From: Bacillota bacterium
Lineage (GTDB): Bacteria; Bacillota; Clostridia; Lachnospirales; Lachnospiraceae
NCBI GenBank assembly: GCA_023434365.1
Contig: JAEYSV010000055.1
Coordinates: 1 to 64,000, forward strand
Direction: 5' to 3'
Length of the DNA stretch: 64,000 nt
The stretch's first letter is position 1. Each line of letters opens with the position of its first letter. The notes below the pieces were generated by a model. It saw only the letters and a program-made list of their open reading frames with translations, was not told the DNA's origin and ran no database searches. The translations under genes were made by a program, and so were the position numbers. This document shows positions 27,199 through 35,452 of this stretch, piece by piece.

Positions 27199-28161
27199 GT
27201 GGGCTTATTTAAGAGAAATAAAAAAGAGAAAGCGATCATAGTAGAAGGAACAGGGGTGCCTTGTCAAACTGAGGTAGATAAAACAATCGAGAAAAGTCTT
27301 CAATTTGGTGTTTTACATATCGAAGATAAAATCGAACAGTTAATGGAAGAAGAAATTGAAGTTTCAAAATATATGGATGATATTAAGAATACGTATTTGC
27401 ATATTACTCGTATCAATGAAATGATTGTGAATATTAATGAAGATTTTAAAAACTTTGATTCCTATGCTAAAAATATTAATCAAATCGTGGAGCAATCGGA
27501 CCGTGTGATTGGGGAAACAAAGTCTAATGTTACCGTTATGGCAGATACCATTCAGGAAACCAATAAACAATTAGATTCTGTCGTTAAGGTGTTTTATAAT
27601 CTAGAGCGGGACTTTGAAAATATTAAAAACATGTCCTCTGGAATCATTGCAGTTGCGGCAAAAACGAATTTACTTGCGCTTAATGCATCAATTGAAGCTG
27701 CAAGGGCAGGAGAAGCAGGAAGAGGCTTTTCTGTTATTGCAGAACAAATCAGAGAACTTTCACAATCCACAAAAGGTTTAGTTGATGGGATTGATAAGAG
27801 TATTTTGGCATTACTTGATAGTATCAATACAGTAAAAGCGGAAATTCAAGCTTCCATTCATACTAGTTCAGAGAATTACGAAAAGGTGGCTGTGGTTCAG
27901 CAAAATATTAGCCAGGTGAATGACTGTACAGAGGATGTAAAGAATTTTAGTATACAGATAATAGATGGTATCGATGCGACTAGCGAAAGTATTAATGGAG
28001 CGGCAAAAGGTATGGGATCTATCTCGGATGTGGTAAATGAGTTTGGTGATAAGATTGATTCTCTTAATGTTAAGTTAAATAAAAAATCTACGATGATTTG
28101 CGGTATTACTAATTTCCTACAGCAGATGGAGAATATGCTGAATGAATTAGTAAAACAGTAA
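27199..28161 (+). CDS. Soluble methyl-accepting chemotaxis-type signalling protein
   Basis: A 320-residue coiled-coil protein without membrane helices or a HAMP domain. The receptor tip is clear: ALNASIEAARAGEAGRGFSV followed by IAEQIRELSQSTK, which contacts CheA and CheW. The N-terminal part is charged and helical, with no sensor fold of its own. GTG at 27199 follows AGGAGG by 7 bases; the TTG at 27193 is too close. Paired with the FIST gene just upstream, it likely relays an internal signal to the chemotaxis kinase. Confidence 0.88.
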   Translation: MGLFKRNKKEKAIIVEGTGVPCQTEVDKTIEKSLQFGVLHIEDKIEQLMEEEIEVSKYMDDIKNTYLHITRINEMIVNINEDFKNFDSYAKNINQIVEQSDRVIGETKSNVTVMADTIQETNKQLDSVVKVFYNLERDFENIKNMSSGIIAVAAKTNLLALNASIEAARAGEAGRGFSVIAEQIRELSQSTKGLVDGIDKSILALLDSINTVKAEIQASIHTSSENYEKVAVVQQNISQVNDCTEDVKNFSIQIIDGIDATSESINGAAKGMGSISDVVNEFGDKIDSLNVKLNKKSTMICGITNFLQQMENMLNELVKQ

Positions 28162-28167
28162 TATGAT

Positions 28168-28229
28168 ATGAGGACAGTATTTAATATAAGTACATTACTT
28201 AAAATGAGGACAGTACTTAATATAAGTAC
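28168..28229 (+). repeat. Direct repeat of the terminator's 5' arm
   Basis: The 26 bases at 28168-28193 recur at 28204-28229 with one change (T to C). The second copy is the 5' half of the terminator hairpin; the first lacks its partner arm. Confidence 0.75.
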
Positions 28230-28243
28230 TGTCCTCATTTTTT
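28201..28243 (+). terminator. Rho-independent terminator after the MCP gene
   Basis: A perfect 18-base stem (28201-28218 with 28224-28241) with a 5-base loop and a T6 tail. Confidence 0.92.
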
Positions 28244-28255
28244 AAAAAGTTTCTG

Positions 28256-28284
28256 TTGCATATATTGATGGATGTCGATATAAT
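28256..28284 (+). promoter_or_regulatory. arsR-type promoter with embedded operator
   Basis: TTGCAT, 17 bases and TATAAT. An inverted repeat TATATTGA-N6-TCGATATA at 28261-28282 fills the spacer and overlaps the -10. This is the classic place for an autorepressing ArsR protein, whose gene starts 70 bases on. Confidence 0.65.
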
Positions 28285-28354
28285 AAAATAGATAAAACAA
28301 AATTGATAAAACAAAAAATTTAGAACAAAAAAGTTTCGGTAAAGGAGGAATTGG

Positions 28355-28630
28355 ATGGACTATACGGCAAATGCAAAGATATTTAAAGCATTTTGTGATG
28401 AACAGAGACTTCGAATATTAGAGCTATTACAGAGTGGTGAAAAGTGTGCGTGCATGTTGTTAGTAGAATTGAACATCAGTCAGTCTACCTTGTCACATCA
28501 TATGAAAACATTGTGTGATTCTGGTATTGTATGTGCTAGACGAGAAGGGAAATGGATGCATTATTCAATCAATCAAGAGTCCTGTAAAAAAGCGATGGAA
28601 ATGTTGCAACAAATTACAAAATGCGAATAG
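28355..28630 (+). CDS. ArsR/SmtB-family transcriptional repressor
   Basis: A 91-residue winged-helix protein. The recognition helix is in NISQSTLSHHMKTLCDSGIV, and the wing in ARREGKWMHYS. The KCACML segment before it carries a CxC pair at the helix 3 site that binds As(III), Sb(III) or Cd/Pb in relatives (ELCVCDL type). AAAGGAGGAA precedes the ATG. It begins a run with a permease and a thioredoxin-like protein, so metal(loid) or thiol-reactive stress is the likely signal. Confidence 0.88.
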   Translation: MDYTANAKIFKAFCDEQRLRILELLQSGEKCACMLLVELNISQSTLSHHMKTLCDSGIVCARREGKWMHYSINQESCKKAMEMLQQITKCE

Positions 28631-28705
28631 GATAATAGTAGTTATCAAAACTGGGTAATCTGTTTGCATATCAAACATGATTTGGTTGGGGTAATTCGTA
28701 TATAG

Positions 28706-28768
28706 ATGTGTAGATTGCCATCCTAAGGGATGGCGATTTACTACATTTACATATCTACACATGTAGAT
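28706..28768 (+). promoter_or_regulatory. Nested inverted repeats before the permease gene
   Basis: GCCATCC (28717-28723) pairs with GGATGGC (28728-28734). Outside it, ATGTGTAGA (28706-28714) pairs with TCTACACAT (28754-28762). The outer 3' arm is also half of the palindrome ATCTACA-CA-TGTAGAT (28753-28768). It could be a second operator or an RNA element that sets permease expression. Confidence 0.45.
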
Positions 28769-28806
28769 GTATAGATATGTAAAACAAGGAAAGGAGAATT
28801 ATTTAG

Positions 28807-29820
28807 ATGGAATGGTTAAAAGAAATTGGACAATTTTTTCAAAATCAGATTCTAGGAATGAAGTGGCTGAATGAATTAATCGGAACCGGATTATCAGCAA
28901 TTGGTCTGGATACGGATAAAAAACTAGGAGGAAGCATTCAGTTTTTTTTATACGATACAATAAAAATCTTCCTTCTATTAAGTATACTTATCTTTACGAT
29001 TTCGTACATTCAAAGTTTCTTTCCTCCAGAAAGAACAAAAAGGATTTTGGGAAGATTTCGAGGAATCACTGCGAACATATTGGCAGCATTACTTGGAACA
29101 GTAACACCGTTTTGTAGTTGTTCGTCGATTCCATTATTTATGGGGTTTACGAGTGCTGGATTGCCAGTTGGGGTAACGTTTAGCTTTTTAATATCATCCC
29201 CATTAGTTGATCTCGGGTCACTCATTTTACTAATGAGCATCTTTGGTGGTAAAGTGGCTATAACATATGTCGTTGTAGGCTTGATTTTGGCAGTCGTTGG
29301 TGGTACATTGATTGAGAAATTTGGTATGGAACGATATGTGGAGGACTTTGTGAAGAACGCTGCTGCTGTTAGTATTGAAGAGATGCAGTTAACAAGAAAA
29401 GACCGTATGATATACGCAAAAGAGCAAGTTCAGGCTACGGTGAAAAAGGTATTTTGGTATGTTTTAATAGGAGTAGGAATTGGAGCTATTATTCATAATG
29501 TAATACCGAAGGATTTAATACAATTTATCTTAGGATCTAATAACCCGTTTTCTGTTATTCTGGCAACGGTAGTTGGAGTTCCAATGTATGCTGATATTTT
29601 TGGTACGATTCCGATTGCGCAGGCGTTATTTGCAAAAGGGGTAGGACTTGGAACTGTCTTAAGTTTTATGATGGGAGTTACAGCGTTATCGCTTCCGTCC
29701 ATGATTATGTTACGTAGGGCAGTAAAGTTGAAACTGTTAGTAGTATTTGGTAGTATAGTGACGATGGGAATCATCATTATCGGATACACGTTTAACGCAT
29801 TGCAAACGTTCTTCTTTTAA
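28807..29820 (+). CDS. YraQ/ArsP-type permease (UPF0718)
   Basis: A 337-residue membrane protein with about eight helices. The family motif TPFCSCSSIPLFMGF, with a CxC pair inside a membrane segment, lies around residue 100. A second symmetrical half has GVPMYADIFGTIPIAQALF. Relatives include ArsP, which exports trivalent organoarsenicals. AAGGAGAA precedes the ATG. It stands between an ArsR regulator and a small thioredoxin-like protein, an arrangement common for this family, so efflux of a thiol-binding compound is the likely role. Confidence 0.85.
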   Translation: MEWLKEIGQFFQNQILGMKWLNELIGTGLSAIGLDTDKKLGGSIQFFLYDTIKIFLLLSILIFTISYIQSFFPPERTKRILGRFRGITANILAALLGTVTPFCSCSSIPLFMGFTSAGLPVGVTFSFLISSPLVDLGSLILLMSIFGGKVAITYVVVGLILAVVGGTLIEKFGMERYVEDFVKNAAAVSIEEMQLTRKDRMIYAKEQVQATVKKVFWYVLIGVGIGAIIHNVIPKDLIQFILGSNNPFSVILATVVGVPMYADIFGTIPIAQALFAKGVGLGTVLSFMMGVTALSLPSMIMLRRAVKLKLLVVFGSIVTMGIIIIGYTFNALQTFFF

Positions 29821-29863
29821 TAATTAGCAAAGAAGATTATATAAATTAAAGGAGGTTTTTAGT

Positions 29864-30214
29864 ATGGCTTTGTTTGGAAGAAAAAAAGAAAAAGAGGTCG
29901 CAGGTTGTTGTGGTAGGGCAGGTGTTGAGCCTAATAACAGTAAGCAGATGAATGCTACGGAAGAAGGCGAGAAAAGTGTGAAGGTACTTGGTTCGGGTTG
30001 TGCCAAGTGTAATGAACTAGAAGCGAATACAAAGAAAGCACTAGAGCAGCTTGGAATGGACACTACGATTATCCATGTAACGGATTTTGCCCAAATTGCT
30101 ACGTATGGAGTTATGAGTACGCCAGCCATTGTCGTGGATGGGAAGGTACTTTCCTATGGCAAGGTATTAAAAACGGAGGAGATTGTTGCACTTTTGCACA
30201 AAGCCCGTCCATAA
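29864..30214 (+). CDS. Thioredoxin-like redox-active protein with N-terminal GCCG extension
   Basis: A 116-residue protein. Its last 76 residues form the short thioredoxin fold of the redox-active disulfide protein 2 family: VLGSGCAKCNELEANTKKAL with active site CAKC, and the cis-Pro loop MSTPAIVVDG. The first 38 residues are a charged, flexible extension with a Cys-Cys pair (EVAGCCGRAG) that could bind or hand over metal. AAAGGAGG precedes the ATG. It is probably the last gene of the ArsR operon and may reduce the substrate or keep the permease CxC reduced. Confidence 0.87.
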   Translation: MALFGRKKEKEVAGCCGRAGVEPNNSKQMNATEEGEKSVKVLGSGCAKCNELEANTKKALEQLGMDTTIIHVTDFAQIATYGVMSTPAIVVDGKVLSYGKVLKTEEIVALLHKARP

Positions 30215-30221
30215 GAACAAC

Positions 30222-30276
30222 AAAAGAGTTTCTTTCCTTTATTGTATTGTGGTACAATAGGGAAGGAAACTTTTTG
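30222..30276 (+). terminator. Terminator of the ArsR/permease/thioredoxin operon
   Basis: CAAAAGAGTTTC, continuing into TTTATTGTA, pairs with TACAATAG continuing into GGAAACTTTTTG, with small bulges and a T5 tail. Confidence 0.82.
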
Positions 30277-30353
30277 TTTATTCGTATACTATATTGAATA
30301 CAATTTATAGCTTTATCTTTTGTGTTTAATTGGCCGAAGAAAGGATGTAAGCA

Positions 30354-31358
30354 ATGGATAATAAACGCTTTGCAGTACTAATTGATGCTGAGAATATCAG
30401 TGCCTCCTATGTAGAAGATGTATTAAACGAAATTGCGGAGTATGGGGTGGCTACCTATAAGAGAATGTATGGAGACTTTACAAGAAATGATCTTAAAGCA
30501 TGGAATAACAAAGCTATTGAGCACTCCATTGTTCAAATTCAACAACCACGCTACTCACAGGCTAAAAATGCTGCAGATATTATGCTGGTGATAGATGCGA
30601 TGGATATCTTACATACTGGAAATGTCGAAGGATTCTGTATTGTCTCGAGTGATAGCGATTTTACCAGACTGGTAAACCGTTTATCAGAAGGCGGAATGGA
30701 AGTCATCGGGATAGGAAAAAAGGATGCCTCTAGGTCGCTAAAGGCTGCCTGTACAGAATATAAAAATATAGAAGTGTTGTCTGTAAAAGAGAATGAAGAA
30801 GACGAAATTGAAAGTAACAATACCACTAATTCAAAGAATGTGAAAGTACCTGAAATCAAAGAGGAAGATAGCGATATATTGGATATTAAAGAAGTCAAAA
30901 AGGCAATTGTAGATATTATTTTACGTAAGGAAGCCAAAGGTAAAACTACTGGACTTGGAGAGATTGGAAGTCAGTTGGTTAAGACATATCCTGATTTTGA
31001 TATTCGTAATTATGGTTATAAATCCTTAACTACTTTTATTGATGATATGAAAGAATTCAACATATTAAGGAATGGGAACACTACCACAGTGGCATTAAGT
31101 GCTCATAAGGTGGATAAGAATCAAGTTCAGGAGTTTATTGTTCAGGAAGTAAAAAAAGGGAGTATTGAGCTAGGACTATTAGGGCAGAAGGTGTATGAGC
31201 GATTTAAGGATTTTAAGGTGCAGGATTATGGTTATACCAAATTCGAGCGATTTATCGTTAGCATTAATCAGTTAATGATAGTTCAAACACAAAAGCATAA
31301 AAAGGTAAAAATAGATACCAAATATGATGAGAAAAATAATGAAAAAATTAATAAATAA
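30354..31358 (+). CDS. NYN domain protein with two OST-HTH/LOTUS domains
   Basis: A 334-residue protein. The NYN nuclease-like domain (about 1-145) has the acidic residues of the PIN-like fold in VLIDAENIS, AADIMLVIDAMD and VSSDSDFTRL. A charged linker (about 147-180) leads to two OST-HTH domains, each with a GYKSLTTFIDDM or GYTKFERFIVSI segment. OST-HTH domains bind RNA, so an RNA-directed nuclease or RNA-processing role is expected. AAAGGATG precedes the ATG. It stands alone between a terminator and an esterase gene. Confidence 0.88.
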   Translation: MDNKRFAVLIDAENISASYVEDVLNEIAEYGVATYKRMYGDFTRNDLKAWNNKAIEHSIVQIQQPRYSQAKNAADIMLVIDAMDILHTGNVEGFCIVSSDSDFTRLVNRLSEGGMEVIGIGKKDASRSLKAACTEYKNIEVLSVKENEEDEIESNNTTNSKNVKVPEIKEEDSDILDIKEVKKAIVDIILRKEAKGKTTGLGEIGSQLVKTYPDFDIRNYGYKSLTTFIDDMKEFNILRNGNTTTVALSAHKVDKNQVQEFIVQEVKKGSIELGLLGQKVYERFKDFKVQDYGYTKFERFIVSINQLMIVQTQKHKKVKIDTKYDEKNNEKINK

Positions 31359-31392
31359 TATTCACTAAGATAAGTACAAAGGAGAGGCAACA

Positions 31393-32454
31393 ATGTTATT
31401 TGAACCAACTGACAGCAGAGTAGAAAAAATGGGACGTATGTTAACAGTAGACAATGTCTTATATTTTAATTATAGTGGGGCGGAAGTATCATTTACCATG
31501 CAGGGGACGAAAGCAGAAGTAACCCTAATTTCAGACGGTGAAAAATGGGAGGAGCATCTGAAGGCTTGGGTGGCTGTCTTTATTGATGACGAGGCTGAGC
31601 CGGTTAAGCGATTCATATTAACAAAACAAAGAGAAACATTTACGATATATCAGGGTGTTGAAGATAAAGAGGTGCAGATCAGATTAGTAAAATATTCAGA
31701 AGTAGCATTTGCCAAAGTAGGCATTGAGTCATTTGCAATAGACGGTGAGTTACTAAAGAAAAAAGAAGACACTCGATTAGTTAATATTGAGTTTATTGGC
31801 GATTCGATTACCTGCGGATATGGAATAGAAGGTGAATATAATGTGGATACATTCCATACGGCACAGGAGAATCCATATACGGGATATGCAATGCAGGTTG
31901 CACGTAATATAAATGCAAGATACCATCTGGTGTCGTGGAGTGGAATAGGTGTTATCTCAAGCTGGGTTGGGGAAACGGAAGAGAAACCGTTAAATGATTG
32001 GCTGATGCCTATGTTATACCAGTATACAGATGCTGCATTGTCAAGAGATCTTGAATTAAAAGAGTGGGACAAATGGGATTTTAGTCAATTTGTTCCGGAC
32101 ATCATAGTGATTCATCTTGGGACAAATGACCAGAGTTATACAAGAAAAATTGCAGAGCGTGTCCATACATTTGGAGAGGAATATTATCATTTCCTTAAGT
32201 TTGTAAGAGAACATAATCAGAAGGCTCATATTTTATGTGTGTTAGGAGCAATGGGACAAGATCTATGCCCAGAAATCGAAAAGCAGGTAGCATTATTTAA
32301 TGAGAAGGAACACGATGGGAAGGTCTATTTTAGAGCGCTTGAGGTACAAAAAGATGAGGATGGTATTGCAGCAGACTGGCATCCTAGTCAGCAGACTCAT
32401 AACAAGATGGCAGCAGTTATAACAAAGGAGATACTGCCTTTGCTAACAAAATAG
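31393..32454 (+). CDS. CE2-like SGNH carbohydrate esterase (intracellular)
   Basis: A 353-residue protein with the two-part layout of carbohydrate esterase family 2: an N-terminal beta-sandwich (about 1-125) and a C-terminal SGNH hydrolase with IEFIGDSITCGYG (Ser138), the Gly block WSGIGVISSW, HLGTNDQS and DWHPSQQTH carrying the Asp-His pair. CE2 enzymes remove acetyl groups from xylan or glucomannan. No signal peptide, so it would act on imported oligosaccharides. AAAGGAGAGG precedes the ATG. The nickel cofactor genes follow 34 bases later, perhaps by chance. Confidence 0.85.
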   Translation: MLFEPTDSRVEKMGRMLTVDNVLYFNYSGAEVSFTMQGTKAEVTLISDGEKWEEHLKAWVAVFIDDEAEPVKRFILTKQRETFTIYQGVEDKEVQIRLVKYSEVAFAKVGIESFAIDGELLKKKEDTRLVNIEFIGDSITCGYGIEGEYNVDTFHTAQENPYTGYAMQVARNINARYHLVSWSGIGVISSWVGETEEKPLNDWLMPMLYQYTDAALSRDLELKEWDKWDFSQFVPDIIVIHLGTNDQSYTRKIAERVHTFGEEYYHFLKFVREHNQKAHILCVLGAMGQDLCPEIEKQVALFNEKEHDGKVYFRALEVQKDEDGIAADWHPSQQTHNKMAAVITKEILPLLTK

Positions 32455-32488
32455 AACAATGACTGAAGAGAAAGGACACAAAATAGTT

Positions 32489-33271
32489 ATGGAGAGAAGT
32501 ACTAATTTGAAGGAATTAATAGCTACACTTAAATCATATCAAAAAGTTTGTGTAGCATTTTCAGGAGGGGTAGACTCCTCGCTTATACTGGCAGCGGCCA
32601 TGGAAGCACTGGGAAAAGACAATGTAATGGCAGTCACAGCAAAAGGAATTATGACTTCTGAGGAGGCGTATCAGACTGCGGTGAATACCGCCTTAGATCT
32701 TAACGCAAATCTGATGACCGTGGAGATAGATGCATTTTTAGTTCCTGCATTTGTTAATAATAGTACCGACCGTTGTTATCATTGTAAAAAGGCTATTTTT
32801 ACGAAAATGGTAGAATTAAGTAAGAACAATGGCTTTGATGTTATGGTAGAAGGAAGTAATCTGGATGATAAGAGTAAGTATCGTCCTGGTAAAAAAGCGA
32901 TAGAAGAGTTAGGGGTAAAAAGCCCACTGAGCAATTTTAGTAAAGAGGAAATTCGAACTATGGCAAAAGAACTTTCCTTACCTGTTTGGAAGAGACCATC
33001 GGAGTCTTGCTATGCGACTAGATTCCCTTATGAAACTACGCTTACGAGGGAGATGTTTGCTCAGGTTGCGAAAGCGGAAGAAGTGATAAAGAAAGCTGGA
33101 GTTACACAGTGTCGCGTTCGTGTGCATGGAGAGATAGCCAGAGTGGAAGTACTTTTAAGTGAAATGGAGATTGTAATTAAGTCCAAATTATATGAAAGCT
33201 TAAAAGAATTGGGATTCAAATATGTTACGTTGGATCTTGGAGGTTTTCGAAGTGGAAGTATGGATGAATAG
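32489..33271 (+). CDS. larE: ATP-dependent sacrificial sulfur transferase LarE
   Basis: A 260-residue enzyme of nickel-pincer nucleotide synthesis. It adenylates the carboxylate of the LarB product and inserts sulfur. The PP-loop SGGVDS (residues 25-30) binds ATP. Cys174 in KRPSESCYATRF matches the Cys that donates its own sulfur in Lactobacillus LarE. Another ATG at 32459 is in frame but has no ribosome binding site; 32489, with AAAGGA upstream, gives the usual family length. First gene of larE-larB-larC followed by nickel transport genes. Confidence 0.92.
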   Translation: MERSTNLKELIATLKSYQKVCVAFSGGVDSSLILAAAMEALGKDNVMAVTAKGIMTSEEAYQTAVNTALDLNANLMTVEIDAFLVPAFVNNSTDRCYHCKKAIFTKMVELSKNNGFDVMVEGSNLDDKSKYRPGKKAIEELGVKSPLSNFSKEEIRTMAKELSLPVWKRPSESCYATRFPYETTLTREMFAQVAKAEEVIKKAGVTQCRVRVHGEIARVEVLLSEMEIVIKSKLYESLKELGFKYVTLDLGGFRSGSMDE

Positions 33272-33294
33272 TGACTAATATGGAGGCATAAATT

Positions 33295-34044
33295 ATGGAG
33301 ATAGAACAATTATTAGCACAAGTAAAAGAAGGTACAGTATCAGTTGAAGAAGCAACAAAGCAATTAAAAAAACCACCATTTGACGATTTGGGTTATGCAT
33401 GCGTCGATCATCACCGTGAACTAAGAAATGGTTCGTCTGAGGTAATCTATTGTGCATCAAAGACTTGTGAACAGATTCAGGGAATCGTAAAAAATCTATT
33501 AGACCGTGGCGCAATGAATATATTAGGAACAAGGGCAACAAGAGCAATGTACGATGCGGTGAAGGAAGTATGTCAGGAAGCGGAATTTATTGAAATTGCA
33601 GGAATTATTAAGATAGAGCTTGCACCACTACCTAAACGAAAAGGTAAGATTGCTATTATCAGTGCGGGTACTAGCGACATGAGTGTGGCAGAAGAAGCTG
33701 CTATTACTGCTGATATTTTAGGGAATGAAGTGGTACGTATTAATGATGTAGGTGTTGCTGGAATACATCGTTTATTTGTGAGACTGGATGAGATTATGGA
33801 AGCTAATGTCGTAATCGTAATTGCTGGCATGGAGGGAGCACTTCCTAGTGTGGTTGGTGGCTTAATTGATAAACCGTTAATTGCAGTACCAACTTCAGTA
33901 GGTTATGGCGCTAGTTTTTCTGGATTATCTGCATTACTTGGTATGTTAAATTCTTGCGCGAGTGGAATTGGTGTGGTAAATATAGATAATGGATTTGGTG
34001 CAGCATATTTGGCTAACCGCATTAATAGACTAGCAAATAACTAA
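33295..34044 (+). CDS. larB: Nickel pincer cofactor biosynthesis protein LarB
   Basis: A 249-residue enzyme that carboxylates and hydrolyses nicotinic acid adenine dinucleotide to the pyridine dicarboxylate mononucleotide, the first step to the nickel-pincer cofactor. The C-terminal half has the PurE/AIR-carboxylase-like fold: IAIISAGTSDMSVAEEAA, VIVIAGMEGALPSVVGGL and PLIAVPTSVGYG. The N-terminal part (about 1-110) includes DHHRELRNGSSEVIYCASKT. TGGAGGC precedes the ATG 23 bases after larE, so the genes are almost certainly cotranscribed. Confidence 0.94.
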   Translation: MEIEQLLAQVKEGTVSVEEATKQLKKPPFDDLGYACVDHHRELRNGSSEVIYCASKTCEQIQGIVKNLLDRGAMNILGTRATRAMYDAVKEVCQEAEFIEIAGIIKIELAPLPKRKGKIAIISAGTSDMSVAEEAAITADILGNEVVRINDVGVAGIHRLFVRLDEIMEANVVIVIAGMEGALPSVVGGLIDKPLIAVPTSVGYGASFSGLSALLGMLNSCASGIGVVNIDNGFGAAYLANRINRLANN

Positions 34045-34087
34045 CAGTAGATGTCGTAATATACAGATTAAGAAGTGAGGAAAACAG

Positions 34088-35383
34088 ATGAAAATACTAT
34101 ATTTTGATTGTTTTGCAGGTATTAGCGGTAATATGGCGTTAGCAGCCTTGTTAGAGCTTGGTATTAAAGAAGAGGAGCTTATCAAAGAATTAAGGAAGTT
34201 GCCGGTGAGTGGGTGGCATCTGCACTCTAAACCGGTGAGTAAAAATGGAATTGGTGGATTACACATCGACGTTCATGTAGAAGGTGTTGATGAACACCAT
34301 CATGAGCATAATCATGAGTCTAATCATTTACATGACCATAACCATGACCATGATCACAACCATGACCACAACCATGATCACAACCATGACCATCACACTC
34401 ATGAACATAACCATCACCATGAGCATCGCTCTTATGCAGACATTCGTGATATGATTGAAGCTTCTGATTTGACGGATTATGCAAAAAAGTTATCACAAGC
34501 AATCTTTTATCGTGTTGCAAAAGCCGAAGCTAAAGTGCATCAAAAAAGTATTGAGGAAGTGCATTTTCATGAAGTTGGTGCAGTGGATTCCATTATTGAT
34601 ATTGTTGGCACAGCAATTCTAATTGATAAAATCAGACCAGATAAAATCGTGGCTTCTATTGTAAATGATGGACATGGTTTTACGTATTGTCAGCATGGAC
34701 AGATTCCAATTCCGGTTCCAGCTACTGCAGAAATCTTTGCCGATGCTAACGTAGTAAGTCGTCAGATTGATATTAATAAAGAGTTGGTTACTCCTACTGG
34801 TGCGGCAATTATTGCAGAGCTAGCTGAGAGTTTTGGGACCATGCCATTAATGAAAATAGAAAAGACGGGGTATGGTGCTGGAACAAGAGACTTGACGATA
34901 CCGAATCTTTTACGTGTAACGATGGGAACGATGGAAGATGAATTGATCCATTCTTCTCATAAAGACGCTGAAGTATTGCAGGCTGAAATCTATGTTTTAG
35001 AAACAAACATTGATGATTCTACACCAGAGTTATTAGGTTATGTTCAGGAAGAACTATTAGCTGCCGGGGCAGTGGATGTTTTCTATACTCCAATCTATAT
35101 GAAAAAGAATCGTCCGGCTACAAAGCTGACCGTATTGTGTCAGGAGAGTGTCTTAGCAAAGATGGAGTATATCATTTTTAGAGAGACAACCACAATTGGA
35201 ATAAGAAAGCGAAAAGAACAAAGAAGTGTGTTACATCGGCAGATGACGACGGTTGCGACTCCATATGGAGAGCTGCAGGCAAAAGCGACAACGTATGCTG
35301 GGGTGACTCGTATTCAACCGGAATATGAGGCAGCAAAAAAGCTAGCGAAGGAAAAGAGCATTCCTTTACGGGAACTATTTTAA
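34088..35383 (+). CDS. larC: Nickel pincer cofactor biosynthesis protein LarC (single full-length frame)
   Basis: A 431-residue cyclometallase that inserts nickel into the pincer nucleotide using CTP. It begins with the typical ILYFDCFAGISGNMALAALL and carries HFHEVGAVDSIIDIVG and YGAGTRDLTIPNLLRV. Residues 70-113 form a spacer with 24 His in 44 positions, mostly HD and HN repeats, probably a nickel store. In Lactobacillus plantarum larC is split and needs a ribosomal frameshift; here it is one frame. GTGAGG precedes the ATG. Nickel importer genes follow. Confidence 0.94.
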   Translation: MKILYFDCFAGISGNMALAALLELGIKEEELIKELRKLPVSGWHLHSKPVSKNGIGGLHIDVHVEGVDEHHHEHNHESNHLHDHNHDHDHNHDHNHDHNHDHHTHEHNHHHEHRSYADIRDMIEASDLTDYAKKLSQAIFYRVAKAEAKVHQKSIEEVHFHEVGAVDSIIDIVGTAILIDKIRPDKIVASIVNDGHGFTYCQHGQIPIPVPATAEIFADANVVSRQIDINKELVTPTGAAIIAELAESFGTMPLMKIEKTGYGAGTRDLTIPNLLRVTMGTMEDELIHSSHKDAEVLQAEIYVLETNIDDSTPELLGYVQEELLAAGAVDVFYTPIYMKKNRPATKLTVLCQESVLAKMEYIIFRETTTIGIRKRKEQRSVLHRQMTTVATPYGELQAKATTYAGVTRIQPEYEAAKKLAKEKSIPLRELF

Positions 35384-35452
35384 GAATTAGATAGAGGATA
35401 ATAAAATTTAGTAATAGTATGTAAAAAAAATATAAGAAAGGGTGATATCGTT

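Noticed and set aside
34320..34520. Minus-strand His/Gly-rich frame
   Set aside because: It is the antisense of the His-rich spacer of larC.
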